A stretch of DNA of 64,000 nt from a virus, in IMG/VR virus record IMGVR_UViG_3300030085_002231, positions 27,450-91,449 of that record. One strand, given 5' to 3'. A program made the translations under genes and the position numbers. The notes below the pieces were generated by a model. That model made no database searches, was not told where the DNA came from, and was given only the letters and a program-made list of their open reading frames with translations. This document shows, piece after piece, positions 40,102 to 48,787 of this stretch. How positions within the stretch are numbered: the stretch's first letter is position 1; each line of letters opens with the position of its first letter.

Positions 40102-41534
40102 ATCCTTTCTATACACTATTGCCTACAGATAGGCCAGCAATCAGCGATATTCATCAGACAATAACATATAAGCAACTTATATCTGAAGCCATAAAAATAA
40201 GAGATTGGTTTTCATCGATGGGTTATAAACGAGGCCATCGTATAGGAATTGCTGGTCAGCAAAGTATAGAGACATACAAATACTTTCTTGCAGCCTGGAT
40301 GATTTCATCTGCTGTAGGGCTTAGAATTGATCAAAAACAAAATGATTGGAATCATAAAATTCCTGCAAGTAATTTAAATGTAGTTATAGAACTAGCAGAT
40401 GAAGTTTTAGTACATCACAAACATTTTGATAAATCTATTGAGTGCCCTAAAGAATTTGCTACATACTTTAGTTCAGGAACTACAAGTAATAATTGGGCAC
40501 AAGCTCAGTCGACTCCTATGGTTTGGGAAATTGACGAGTATAACTGGGGGCAAAGCTTAGATGTAAATCATTATTGTCGTGCAATCGCAAACCCATGTGT
40601 ACATGAACCATCGAAGAATATTCAAATACAAGTTATGCAACCTTGGATTACATGGGGACAAGAAATGGTTGCTTACAATCTAATACATCAAGGGCATGTC
40701 ATTTTAGTAAATGAAATTCAAGAGTGGGATATTTTATTAAGAAGGTTTAAACCAACGTGGACTGTAATGTTTCCTATGATAGCTTTTAGATTAATGGAAA
40801 AAAATACGGGTGCTAATCATAAGCTAGATTGCGTAGAGATGTCAGGTGTACGTCCAACTATGAATCAAATAAATGATATGAAAAAGTTTTTCAATTGCGA
40901 TTATTTTACATCACACTATGGAACATCACAGGCTGGTAATGTAAGTTACAATAGTGGTGATGGAAAAAACTTACAACATATAGGAAAAGTATGCGATGGA
41001 TTTATACATGCCTTTGGAGAAGATATGCACCGTATAGGTAAAAATGGAACTATGGAGATAAAGTGGCCAGCAAATCCACCTACAATGTTAAATGAAGATG
41101 GATACTATGATACTAACGACATAGTTGAATTAGGTCATGATGGTAACTATCATTTTCTAGGTAGAGCTAATGAAATGCTTATGATACGTGGTGGATCAAA
41201 GTTCCAGGCGCCAAGTGTCGAAGATAGACTTATGGAAAATATTAATATAAAAGAAGCGTACATATATCCAATACCTGATCCTAACATAAACGAAAAAGGA
41301 TCACTATTTCAAATACCCGGTTGTCTATATTATGGTGAAATAACAGTAGATGAAGTTAAAGAATACTGCGATCAGCAACTACCACCTTATATGAGACCTA
41401 TACAGATTCATAAACTAAAGAATAAACTTTCTACATTTACTGATGAATCTGTATGGAAAGTTCGTAGACTACATATGCATGATTCCTTATTGGAGAATAA
41501 AGATGAATGGTGCTCATCTTCTTATTATCAATAG
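40098..41534 (+). CDS. AMP-forming acyl ligase (ANL superfamily), full length
   Basis: A 478-residue ANL enzyme. The nucleotide loop is ATYFSSGTTSNNWA (the usual PK is replaced), then SHYGTSQAG, YDTNDIVELG, the hinge LGRANEMLMIRGGSKFQAPSVE, and the C-terminal catalytic lysine in ESVWKVRRLHM. It would activate a carboxylic acid as acyl-AMP, passing it to CoA, a carrier or an acceptor molecule; the substrate is unknown and no acyl carrier protein is evident nearby. Confidence 0.82.
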   Translation: MNPFYTLLPTDRPAISDIHQTITYKQLISEAIKIRDWFSSMGYKRGHRIGIAGQQSIETYKYFLAAWMISSAVGLRIDQKQNDWNHKIPASNLNVVIELADEVLVHHKHFDKSIECPKEFATYFSSGTTSNNWAQAQSTPMVWEIDEYNWGQSLDVNHYCRAIANPCVHEPSKNIQIQVMQPWITWGQEMVAYNLIHQGHVILVNEIQEWDILLRRFKPTWTVMFPMIAFRLMEKNTGANHKLDCVEMSGVRPTMNQINDMKKFFNCDYFTSHYGTSQAGNVSYNSGDGKNLQHIGKVCDGFIHAFGEDMHRIGKNGTMEIKWPANPPTMLNEDGYYDTNDIVELGHDGNYHFLGRANEMLMIRGGSKFQAPSVEDRLMENINIKEAYIYPIPDPNINEKGSLFQIPGCLYYGEITVDEVKEYCDQQLPPYMRPIQIHKLKNKLSTFTDESVWKVRRLHMHDSLLENKDEWCSSSYYQ

Positions 41535-42234
41535 TCTACAAGGCGGAGGAGGACATAGATTAGGCAGAATATTTTGCTGTTACGATAATGTATATTGGTA
41601 TGCACATGATAATAATGGGTGGAACCCTTGGGAATTTGCATTAAATAATAATATCAAAGAAACAAAGTTTGCTAGGATGCATTATGATAGAATACTTTCT
41701 GATGGATCTATAGTTCCTTTGATAGGAAGTAGAATTGAAAAGTATTGGGATAATGAATATTGGTACTACAATTGGATTAAGATTATGTCTAATCTAGATT
41801 TACCTGATCAATATATCACTTATGTTGTACATGATAATCCAAAATATTTAAGAAGACTATTTCCAAAAAGTTACATAGTAAACTTAATTGGTGATCCAAT
41901 AAGTGCAACTGATCATCATATGAATACGTCTGCTAAATTTAGAATTAATTATAAATTTGAGGGACAAGTTCCTAATTATAAAAGTAAATGGGTAAAGTTA
42001 AGAGATGAATTAATTAAAATGTCTGATCAAACAACTGCACAACAAGCTTGGGAATTTATGCATCCTAATAAAGAATATTACGATTATATACTAAAAGATA
42101 ATATAAAATCAAATAAAAAAAATATCGAAGAAAAAGACTATGCAGATTTAAGTGTTGAATACGCAACTTTTGATCCAACAAAGATAAACACTTTTGGTAA
42201 ATTGAATGCTAATTACAAAAGACTCATGCGATAA
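41503..42234 (+). CDS. Hypothetical protein in ligase island
   Basis: A 243-residue protein, LLIINSLQGGGGHRLGRIF at the N-end (a glycine-rich, nucleotide-loop-like turn), then W/Y-rich DNVYWYAHDNNGWNPWEF and a middle with YVVHDNPKYLRRLFPKSYIVNLIGD. The pattern could suggest a sulfotransferase-like P-loop, but no motif is decisive. Start at 41503 (ribosome site ttggagaataaag), overlapping the ANL gene by 32 bases. Confidence 0.5.
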   Translation: MNGAHLLIINSLQGGGGHRLGRIFCCYDNVYWYAHDNNGWNPWEFALNNNIKETKFARMHYDRILSDGSIVPLIGSRIEKYWDNEYWYYNWIKIMSNLDLPDQYITYVVHDNPKYLRRLFPKSYIVNLIGDPISATDHHMNTSAKFRINYKFEGQVPNYKSKWVKLRDELIKMSDQTTAQQAWEFMHPNKEYYDYILKDNIKSNKKNIEEKDYADLSVEYATFDPTKINTFGKLNANYKRLMR

Positions 42235-42793
42235 GAATGAACTTAAGTTATTTTACAAGAAGTGTAAAAGTTTAGGTTACAGGTTTGAGCTTAAAGATAC
42301 ACAAAATAAATGGGAGAAGTTCTTTTATACATATAAAGGCGATAATATTATATCAGTATCTGGTTGCTATGAATATTCATTTTTACAAATGTATGGAGAT
42401 AAACTAGAAAAAACTAGATATGTTGATGGAATGAGAATATGCTATTTGGGTATGCAATTGCCTAATGAAGATACTTATAAAGTATTAAGCAAATATCATA
42501 TGAACTCTATACCATTTCGTGAACACATACCTCTTCAAATAGAGTGGGGTAATAACATTGGATATGATAGATTCTTTATAACAACACACAATTGGTATGG
42601 TACACCAGCAAATTTATATAAAGGTCCTCATAGAAAGTGGAATAGAACAAACGCTGCTATGAAACATTTGCGTAAATTAAACATTGTGAATGAACAATCT
42701 CAAAATTACGTAGACGGTTACTGGCAAACAGTGTGGGAGTTAAATCAGTATGAATATTTTAGAGTTCAAACACTTACAAGACACAAAAAGTAA
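42206..42793 (+). CDS. GNAT-like acetyltransferase, copy 2
   Basis: A 195-residue paralogue of the protein at 38711: KKCKSLGYRFELKDTQNKW, NIISVSGCYEYSF, LGMQLPNEDTYKVLSKYHMNSIPFR and NNIGYDRFFITTHN. The ISVSGC, QLP.ED....SKY..NSI and F.TT.N landmarks are shared. The two copies flank SGNH, ANL and one unknown gene, suggesting duplicated functions in one pathway. Confidence 0.55.
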   Translation: MLITKDSCDKNELKLFYKKCKSLGYRFELKDTQNKWEKFFYTYKGDNIISVSGCYEYSFLQMYGDKLEKTRYVDGMRICYLGMQLPNEDTYKVLSKYHMNSIPFREHIPLQIEWGNNIGYDRFFITTHNWYGTPANLYKGPHRKWNRTNAAMKHLRKLNIVNEQSQNYVDGYWQTVWELNQYEYFRVQTLTRHKK

Positions 42794-42953
42794 TTATATA
42801 AAACATTTCAAATACGCAATGTATTATAACTTCTTAGCTTTGATGGTGTTCATTACAGGCATGATACATGCATTTATACCATTTTTATTTCCGTACTTAC
42901 CTTATGAATTAGCAAAGAAGATTACTGATGGGACAGAAAAAAACTTTAAATAA
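42750..42953 (+). CDS. Small membrane protein (DUF6356-like), copy 2
   Basis: A 67-residue protein: NYIKHFKYAMYYNFLALMVF then membrane helix ending MIHAFIPFLFPYLPYELAKK. Shares the H-x-x-x-A and HA-F-x-P-FLF layout with the gene at 37757. Function unknown. Confidence 0.5.
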   Translation: MNILEFKHLQDTKSNYIKHFKYAMYYNFLALMVFITGMIHAFIPFLFPYLPYELAKKITDGTEKNFK

Positions 42954-43458
42954 TTATTTTGAAAAAGAATGGAAACCAAACTATGATTCAAAAAGTTATT
43001 CAGGATGGAAATTAATCGATAAAGTAAAAAGCAACGAAACTATATTAGATATTGGTTGTGGATATAATTTATTTAAAGAACATTTTTCTAAAAACTTATA
43101 TGGCATAGATCCTGCTAATGATGCTGCAGATGAAAGAGTTAGTATTGAAGAGTTTAATAGTGCAGGCAACCAATGGGATGTTATATTTTGCTTAGGTAGT
43201 TTGAATTTTGGAGATGAATCTGTGGTTAAGCCACAAGTTGAAAAAGCAGTATCATTATGTAAAAGTGGTGGTAGAATATATTGGAGACAGAATCCTGGAT
43301 TAGGTGATCACCCGTGGAAAGGTGTTGAGGAAATTAAGTTTTTCCCATGGTCAGAAGAATTGAACTATCAGTGGTCTAAGGAGTTTGATTGCCGAGTTGT
43401 CTTTATGGATTGGGAACCAAAGGGCAATAGATTATATGCAGAATGGGTTAAGAATTGA
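42928..43458 (+). CDS. SAM-dependent methyltransferase (class I)
   Basis: A 176-residue protein with a Rossmann-type methyltransferase core: ETILDIGCGYNLFKEHF (motif I), LYGIDPANDAADERVSIEEF (motif II), WDVIFCLGSLNFGD (motif IV) and AVSLCKSGGRIYWRQNPG. The substrate is unknown; it may methylate a small molecule or sugar in the island's pathway. Overlaps neighbours by 26 and 4 bases. Confidence 0.82.
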   Translation: MGQKKTLNNYFEKEWKPNYDSKSYSGWKLIDKVKSNETILDIGCGYNLFKEHFSKNLYGIDPANDAADERVSIEEFNSAGNQWDVIFCLGSLNFGDESVVKPQVEKAVSLCKSGGRIYWRQNPGLGDHPWKGVEEIKFFPWSEELNYQWSKEFDCRVVFMDWEPKGNRLYAEWVKN

Positions 43459-44888
43459 GTGAACTATACGCTTTATTAGGCGGAACACTTTATGGATTAA
43501 TGATTGGTATCATACCTAGTGCAGGTGCTACGACAGGTCTGATTGCACTATTTGGTTTTATATCATACTTCTTAAGTGATCCCTATCTAGGTGTCATATT
43601 TTGCATGGCAGTAGTCGCAGCTAGTACTACCGGTGATACTTACGCAGGTGTGTTGTTAGGTATACCAGGTGCAAATAGTGCGGCCGCAACTATGGTCGAT
43701 GGCTTTCCACTAGCCAAGCAAGGCAAAGCAACATACGCAATCACTGCAGCAGTTACAACTAGTACCATCAATGGAATAATATGGGGCACACTAACTTTTG
43801 CTTTGCTGCCTTGGTATAGTAAACTCATAATGATATTAGGCATACCTGAACTATGGGCTTTTACCATGCTTGCTCTGGCTACCGTTGCTTTTGTATCAGG
43901 TAAATGGTGGTTTAGAAGTTTTATAGCAATCGGTCTAGGAATATTTCTTGGATTAGTTGGCACAGATCCAGAAACAAATGCTGATAGATACACACTTGGG
44001 TGGGAATATTTAGGTGACGGAATACAAATAATGGCTGTGGCCGCAGGACTCTTTGCATTACCTGAGTTAATCTTAGGTCTACAAAGAATGCAAACATCGA
44101 ATAAAAGTATTAATGAATTAAGACAAACAATCGATGGTCTGAAAGCTGTTTGGCAAAATAAATGGGATTCTTTGCGCGGTGGATTTATAGGAGCATTTAT
44201 AGGACTACTGCCTGGCCTCGGTGGAGGAGCTGCAGATTGGATTTCTTATAGTGCAACTGTAGCAGCAAATCCTAAGGAAGATTTTGGTGATGGAAATATC
44301 AAAGGCGTAGTTGGACCGGAAGGTGCGAACAATGCACAGAAAGCTACGTCTATGATACCAACAGTTTTGTTCGGTATTCCAGGCGCAAAGTATGCTGCAG
44401 TTATTATGGCGCTTTTTTCTTACTTAGGTTTTGAACTAGGAACTATGGATTTAGTGAATGATACTAAGTTCTTTGATAGTTTGACTTATGGATTTATGTG
44501 GGCTACAGTTATTGTGGGTATATTCTGCTTATTATTCACACGCTATATCAGCGCAATTACTAGAGTACCTTATAAGTATTATTTCCCAATAATATTTTTG
44601 TTTATCGTGTGGGCCTGTACAAGATACACCGGTGGCTGGGAAGACTACGTCATGTTAAGTATATTTACAATAGTTGGACTTATAGCAAAGATATATAAAT
44701 TTAGTAGGCCAGGTATGATAATCGGTTTCATACTTGCAGATAGAATAGAAGGTTTAACGTTGCAAATAAATGCACTGTATACGATTGAATCACTATTAAC
44801 AAGACCAATATTTTTAACTATAGTTATTGGGGCACTAATAGCTTTTATAATAGGTATAAGATCTAAAAGGAAATTGAATTATGCGTAA
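43455..44888 (+). CDS. tctA: TctA-family tripartite tricarboxylate transporter permease
   Basis: A 477-residue integral membrane protein of the TctA family, the large channel subunit of binding-protein-dependent carboxylate importers. It is an inverted duplication with matching motifs GIIPSAGATTGLIALFGF (near residue 18) and GLLPGLGGGAADWISY (near 253), and the TctA patches GDTYAGVLLGIPGANSAAATMVDGFPLAKQGK and GPEGANNAQKATSMIPTVLFGIPG are recognisable in part. About ten to twelve membrane helices. TTG start overlapping the previous stop. No small TctB subunit is seen. Confidence 0.88.
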   Translation: MSELYALLGGTLYGLMIGIIPSAGATTGLIALFGFISYFLSDPYLGVIFCMAVVAASTTGDTYAGVLLGIPGANSAAATMVDGFPLAKQGKATYAITAAVTTSTINGIIWGTLTFALLPWYSKLIMILGIPELWAFTMLALATVAFVSGKWWFRSFIAIGLGIFLGLVGTDPETNADRYTLGWEYLGDGIQIMAVAAGLFALPELILGLQRMQTSNKSINELRQTIDGLKAVWQNKWDSLRGGFIGAFIGLLPGLGGGAADWISYSATVAANPKEDFGDGNIKGVVGPEGANNAQKATSMIPTVLFGIPGAKYAAVIMALFSYLGFELGTMDLVNDTKFFDSLTYGFMWATVIVGIFCLLFTRYISAITRVPYKYYFPIIFLFIVWACTRYTGGWEDYVMLSIFTIVGLIAKIYKFSRPGMIIGFILADRIEGLTLQINALYTIESLLTRPIFLTIVIGALIAFIIGIRSKRKLNYA

Positions 44889-45936
44889 ATTGTTTTTAGC
44901 TGCAATGCTAATGTTTTCTACACCTTCTTTTGCAGACTACACATTTGTCGTACCACAGAGACCGGGTAGCGGAACTACTATATGGGCAGAGATTGTAGCT
45001 CGAGAGCTCGAACCATTTCTCGGTGAAAAGATTATTATTAAAAATATTCCAGGCGCTCGTGACATACCCGGCTTTAATAAGTTTCACAATGAACTACAGT
45101 ATGATGATAAGACTGTAATGGTATCGCATGGTGGAAACGGTGTCGCTTTTCTACAAGAAGAAGTTGACTATAATTATTTCGATTACACTAGCATTGGTTT
45201 AATGAATTTAAATATTATTACAGCAATTCGTAAAGACTATGATCCTCAAGAAAAAATTAAATTTTCTGCAGGTTCAGGACAAACACCAGAAGCTTATGCA
45301 ATTACTATGTTATTGTGTGGTCCTAATCTTACAGTAGATGAATACATTAAATGCTTTCAAGAAAATGTAGTCTGGGTCAAAGGTATGAAAGGTGGAGAAA
45401 GACGATTAGCTTTCAAACGCGGTGAACTGAACGCAACTCGTGAAAATCCTGCTGCTTTTAAAAAACACGTAGTACCAGATGAAAATGCAGAGATATGGTT
45501 CCATCATGGTATATTGCAACCTGATGGTAGTCACGCTGACGATCCAAATTATCCTAATCATCAGTTTGAAATACTATTTGAAAAATGGTATGGTGTAAAA
45601 CCTGAAGGTGATTTCTACGATGCGTATAAACTCGTAAAGAGTTTTAGAGACGGGTTGCAAAAAGCTTTGTGGGTGCGTGAAGGTAACCCTAATGCAAAGA
45701 AGTTACAAGATGCATTAAGAGAAATGAGTAAAGATCCTGAAGCCACTAAAGCTATTCAAAAGAAAGTTGGTAACTACGAGTGGTTAATTGGTGAAGATGG
45801 CGATGCACATCGTGATATGCTGATGACATTCATTAACGAAGGACCCATGCAAACTCTAGTAAAATTTAATAAAGAAGCTTTAGGATTGAAAAGCTTATTG
45901 AAAGAGTTGGTAAGTCTTAGTATTGTTTATAAGTAA
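44881..45936 (+). CDS. tctC: TctC-like periplasmic carboxylate-binding protein
   Basis: A 351-residue exported protein, signal peptide MRKLFLAAMLMFSTPSFA with cleavage before DYTF. The mature part begins TFVVPQRPGSGTTIWAEIVARE and continues EKIIIKNIPGARDIPGFNKF and VSHGGNGVAF, the TctC/Bug layout for binding carboxylates. It overlaps TctA by 8 bases and likely delivers substrate to it. The C-terminal half is less typical. Confidence 0.75.
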   Translation: MRKLFLAAMLMFSTPSFADYTFVVPQRPGSGTTIWAEIVARELEPFLGEKIIIKNIPGARDIPGFNKFHNELQYDDKTVMVSHGGNGVAFLQEEVDYNYFDYTSIGLMNLNIITAIRKDYDPQEKIKFSAGSGQTPEAYAITMLLCGPNLTVDEYIKCFQENVVWVKGMKGGERRLAFKRGELNATRENPAAFKKHVVPDENAEIWFHHGILQPDGSHADDPNYPNHQFEILFEKWYGVKPEGDFYDAYKLVKSFRDGLQKALWVREGNPNAKKLQDALREMSKDPEATKAIQKKVGNYEWLIGEDGDAHRDMLMTFINEGPMQTLVKFNKEALGLKSLLKELVSLSIVYK

Positions 45937-46418
45937 TGATAAAATTAAATAAAATATACGACATCGAAAAAATAAAAAACGAAGTTGCAATTTTATTAGC
46001 GGAACACGAATTAGTTAGTAACCAACTTTTGTTACAATCAGTAAAAGGTGATGATTGGTATAATATACAAGCGCCTTACATGATTAGAGAAGATTTGCGT
46101 GACTGGCATTTTGATACGCCGAACACTAAAAAAGATTGGGAGATTACTCGTTTTATTGAAGAGAATAACATTTATCGTACTCGACTAATGTTACTTAAAC
46201 CAAAGAAGTGTTATTCTTGGCATAAAGATTATGGTGAACGAATGCATCTCTCAGTCATAACAAGTCCTGATTGTTTCTTTATAGAAAATAAACAAGTGCT
46301 GAACATACCAGCCGACGGACATCCATATATCGTAGATGTTAATAACCATCATACTGCGCTAAATTGTAGTCAACATGATAGGTATCATTTAGTTGGAATT
46401 ATTAGGGAACCACAGTAA
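45936..46418 (+). CDS. 2OG/Fe(II) oxygenase-like (Asp/Asn hydroxylase type)
   Basis: A 160-residue double-stranded-beta-helix protein: RTRLMLLKPKKCYSWHKDYGERMHLSVITS has the H-x-D metal pair, YIVDVNNHHTALNCSQ the distal histidine, and RYHLVGII the arginine for 2-oxoglutarate. This is the core of aspartyl/asparaginyl-hydroxylase-type oxygenases. The substrate is unknown; it is the last + strand gene of the island and collides with a reverse gene by 17 bases. Confidence 0.7.
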   Translation: MIKLNKIYDIEKIKNEVAILLAEHELVSNQLLLQSVKGDDWYNIQAPYMIREDLRDWHFDTPNTKKDWEITRFIEENNIYRTRLMLLKPKKCYSWHKDYGERMHLSVITSPDCFFIENKQVLNIPADGHPYIVDVNNHHTALNCSQHDRYHLVGIIREPQ

Positions 46419-46836
46419 GATCTTTTATTCGATGAGGTTGTTGTAAAACCCAATCAATAATAGACACACAATATTCTATTGACATTTTAGGTTTATCGAT
46501 ATGTGCAACTCTTTCGCTATCAAAAAACCCAAAGTTTATTATAGTTGTATCTGCACCTTGCCAAAACAATTGATCATTAACATCTCTTAATGTCTTCTTT
46601 TCAATGCCGTATCTAAAGTTTTCTTTATATCCTTTAGTCCAATCACTCGCGGCACTACCAATATTAATAATTTTTTTATTAAGTTTTGCAGCTTTATATA
46701 ATAAATCGACCTGTTTGAAACCATCATGTTTACAATTGATAAATACATCACATTCTTCTAATGTACTTACTGTATCATATAGTAAACTTAAAGAATAACC
46801 AAGGCCTCTTCTTTTTCCTGTAATAAAAAAAGTCAT
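46402..46836 (-). CDS. Short-chain dehydrogenase-like protein, truncated
   Basis: A 144-residue reverse-strand protein with SDR features: TFFITGKRRGLGYSL (nucleotide loop TGxxxGLG), DVFINCKHD, IINIGSAASDW with catalytic-type Ser, and YGIEKKTLRDV (Y-x-x-x-K present as YGIEK). Ordinary SDRs have about 250 residues; the C-terminal third is missing. It may be a compact phage version or decayed. It is the only reverse gene in the island. Confidence 0.6.
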   Translation of the reverse strand: MTFFITGKRRGLGYSLSLLYDTVSTLEECDVFINCKHDGFKQVDLLYKAAKLNKKIINIGSAASDWTKGYKENFRYGIEKKTLRDVNDQLFWQGADTTIINFGFFDSERVAHIDKPKMSIEYCVSIIDWVLQQPHRIKDLTVVP

Positions 46837-46864
46837 TTTTTTTAAATAAAATGCATTTTAGGGG

Positions 46865-46893
46865 TTTACTTTTCCGAAAAACTAGTGTATAAT
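46865..46893 (+). promoter_or_regulatory. Sigma70-type promoter
   Basis: TTTACT at 46865-46870, 17 bp, TATAAT at 46888-46893, with a leader carrying aaaaaggaagaggagtcc before the ATG at 46928. Confidence 0.82.
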
Positions 46894-46927
46894 ATATCTA
46901 TAATCAAAAAGGAAGAGGAGTCCTGAT

Positions 46928-47203
46928 ATGTTTTTAGAAAATCTTACAAAGCTTGAAAAGAATCTTTGGAACAGCCACGTTGAGTTTATGGGTGTTGACC
47001 ATGATATGGCTGAAATGTATGCCGAAGATCGTAACGATGTCATCGAAGTTAAAGATCGTTATAACCGTGGTCATATGGGTTCGCTTCGTACTTTTATCGA
47101 CCGCATGGATACACATCCACGTGAAGGTGTAGTATTGGCTTTAGCCGCTGATCTTGGTGAAGATTGGGTTCTTAAAAATCTTGGTTATGAGGTACGTGTA
47201 TAA
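46928..47203 (+). CDS. Small hypothetical protein
   Basis: A 91-residue helical, acidic protein (LTKLEKNLWNSHVEFMGVDHDMAEMYAEDR, GVVLALAADLGEDWVLKNLGYEV). Not recognised. It has its own early-type promoter and a strong ribosome site (ggaagaggagtcc), so is probably an early, host-directed protein. Confidence 0.6.
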   Translation: MFLENLTKLEKNLWNSHVEFMGVDHDMAEMYAEDRNDVIEVKDRYNRGHMGSLRTFIDRMDTHPREGVVLALAADLGEDWVLKNLGYEVRV

Positions 47204-47286
47204 TGAATCATATTGTAGAAACTTGGATTTGTGGTATCCTATTCGTTATATTCATGTCAGCTTTACCTATCTTGTTGGTTTGGTAA
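47203..47286 (+). CDS. Tiny membrane peptide (27 aa)
   Basis: A 27-codon frame starting on the previous stop (TAATG) and ending on the next start (TAATG). It is nearly all hydrophobic (ETWICGILFVIFMSALPILL). The precise coupling on both sides supports translation. Role unknown. Confidence 0.45.
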   Translation: MNHIVETWICGILFVIFMSALPILLVW

Positions 47287-47483
47287 TGTCACACGAATCA
47301 GAAATCATTAACACTAAAGGTCATCCGTGGGTCGGTGTTCGCTGGCCCGTAACAGGAAGTAAGGGAGACAAGTATCATGTCGAAATGGTCAACTACGGAT
47401 TTGAGTGTGATTGCATTGCATATCGAAAGTGCAAGCATATCAAAGAAGTCGAGAAAAAAATCTCTAATCAATGCACTTTTTAG
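47286..47483 (+). CDS. SWIM-type zinc-binding small protein
   Basis: A 65-residue protein whose C-half, GFECDCIAYRKCKHIKEVE, has the SWIM zinc motif C-x-C-xn-C-x-H. The N-half (GHPWVGVRWPVTGSKGDKYHV) is a beta hairpin. SWIM domains bind DNA or proteins. The start at 47286 overlaps the stop of the tiny peptide upstream. Confidence 0.65.
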   Translation: MSHESEIINTKGHPWVGVRWPVTGSKGDKYHVEMVNYGFECDCIAYRKCKHIKEVEKKISNQCTF

Positions 47484-47512
47484 TTTACTTTCGTTTAAAA
47501 GTGTGGTATAAT
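47484..47512 (+). promoter_or_regulatory. Sigma70-type promoter
   Basis: TTTACT at 47484-47489, 17 bp, TATAAT at 47507-47512 (GTGTGGTATAAT), with a leader containing aaagaggagttata before the ATG at 47544. Confidence 0.83.
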
Positions 47513-47543
47513 ATATAAGTAAAATGGAAAAAGAGGAGTTATA

Positions 47544-47819
47544 ATGTTAATCAAATCTCAAATGCAACATATCGAATCAATGTTTAATGAAGCAAGTGAT
47601 GAGCAAATGCAAGAAATTGCTCAAATGTTCAATGATGCTCGTCGCACCAGAGCTGCTAAAGCTGCACGCTCTTTCAAAGTTGGCCAGCAGGTCACATGGT
47701 TTGGTAAGAAAGGCCAGTTATCTGGCGTGGTTGCTAAGATTAATCGTAAAAATGTTGTGGTAAATGCTGGTCAAAACGGCATGTGGAATGTTACCGCTTC
47801 TATGTTAATTGCTCAATAG
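47544..47819 (+). CDS. Small protein with KOW/SH3-like domain
   Basis: A 91-residue protein: a helical N-half (QHIESMFNEASDEQMQEIAQMF) and a C-half FKVGQQVTWFGKKGQLSGVVAKINRKNVVVNAG, a small KOW/SH3-type barrel. Similar small proteins occur in marine T4-like phages. An RNA- or ribosome-related role is possible. It is followed by the DUF932 gene. Confidence 0.6.
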   Translation: MLIKSQMQHIESMFNEASDEQMQEIAQMFNDARRTRAAKAARSFKVGQQVTWFGKKGQLSGVVAKINRKNVVVNAGQNGMWNVTASMLIAQ

Positions 47820-47830
47820 GGAGATATATA

Positions 47831-48787
47831 ATGGCACATTTAGTTGAAACAATGGCGTACGCCGGTGAAGTTCCATGGCATGGTCTTGGTGTACCAGTCA
47901 GCAATGACTTAACACCTGTACAAATGCAGGAAAAAGCAGGCCTCGATTGGCAGGTCCGTGAAGTCGAATCATTCATCGAGTTTGACGGTAAGCGTATGCC
48001 AACAGGTCAAAAGTCTTTGGTCCGTGAAACAGACGGTAAGATTCTTACCAACGTAGGCGAAAACTGGAATCCAGTTCAAAACGACAAAGCGTTTGAATTC
48101 TTCCACGAGTTTGTATTGTCAGGTGATATGGAAATGCATACTGCCGGCTCACTCAAAGGTGGGCAGATGGTATGGGCTTTGGCTAAAGTCAAAGACTCTT
48201 TTGTCATCAATGGTAGGGATCGCGTAGACTCTTACTTGCTCTTCTCTAATCCACATCAGTATGGCAAGTCAATTGACATTCGCTTTACACCTATCCGTGT
48301 GGTATGTAACAACACTCTTACATTCTCACTTGACAGCAAATCAGATGCTTCAGTAAGAGTTGGTCACCGTGTAGAGTTCGATGCCGACGCTGCAAAGAAA
48401 GCTATCGGTATTGCAAAGGACAAGATGGAAACCTACAGCGATGTAGCACAGTTCTTGTCAAGCAAGCGCTTTACACCTGACTCATACATCGAGTATCTCA
48501 ACGCAGTCTTTCCACGTACAGCAGACAAGCGTGTACAGGGTAAAGCACTGTCAGTAGAAACTCTATCACGCAATGCAAAGCTTGCACACGATGTACTGGA
48601 AACCCAGCCTGGTGCTGAATACGCTGAAGGCTCATGGTGGCAGGCATTTAATTCAGTAACGTTCATTACAGATCATGTACAGGGACGTAATTCTGATAAT
48701 CGCTTGTATTCATCATGGTTCGGTGGAAATCAAGTACGCAAGCGGGATGCACTAAAGTCTGCAATTGAATATGCAGAAGCAGCATAA
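47831..48787 (+). CDS. DUF932 (phage/plasmid-like) protein
   Basis: A 318-residue protein of the DUF932 family. Marks: the N-end AYAGEVPWHGLGVPV, LTNVGENWNPVQNDKAFEFF, GGQMVWALAKVKDSF, DIRFTPIRVVCNNTLTFSL and the C-end NRLYSSWFGGNQVRKRDAL. The family is frequent in phages and plasmids; its function is not established. The start at 47831 has aatagggagatata upstream and fits the family's start. Confidence 0.88.
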   Translation: MAHLVETMAYAGEVPWHGLGVPVSNDLTPVQMQEKAGLDWQVREVESFIEFDGKRMPTGQKSLVRETDGKILTNVGENWNPVQNDKAFEFFHEFVLSGDMEMHTAGSLKGGQMVWALAKVKDSFVINGRDRVDSYLLFSNPHQYGKSIDIRFTPIRVVCNNTLTFSLDSKSDASVRVGHRVEFDADAAKKAIGIAKDKMETYSDVAQFLSSKRFTPDSYIEYLNAVFPRTADKRVQGKALSVETLSRNAKLAHDVLETQPGAEYAEGSWWQAFNSVTFITDHVQGRNSDNRLYSSWFGGNQVRKRDALKSAIEYAEAA

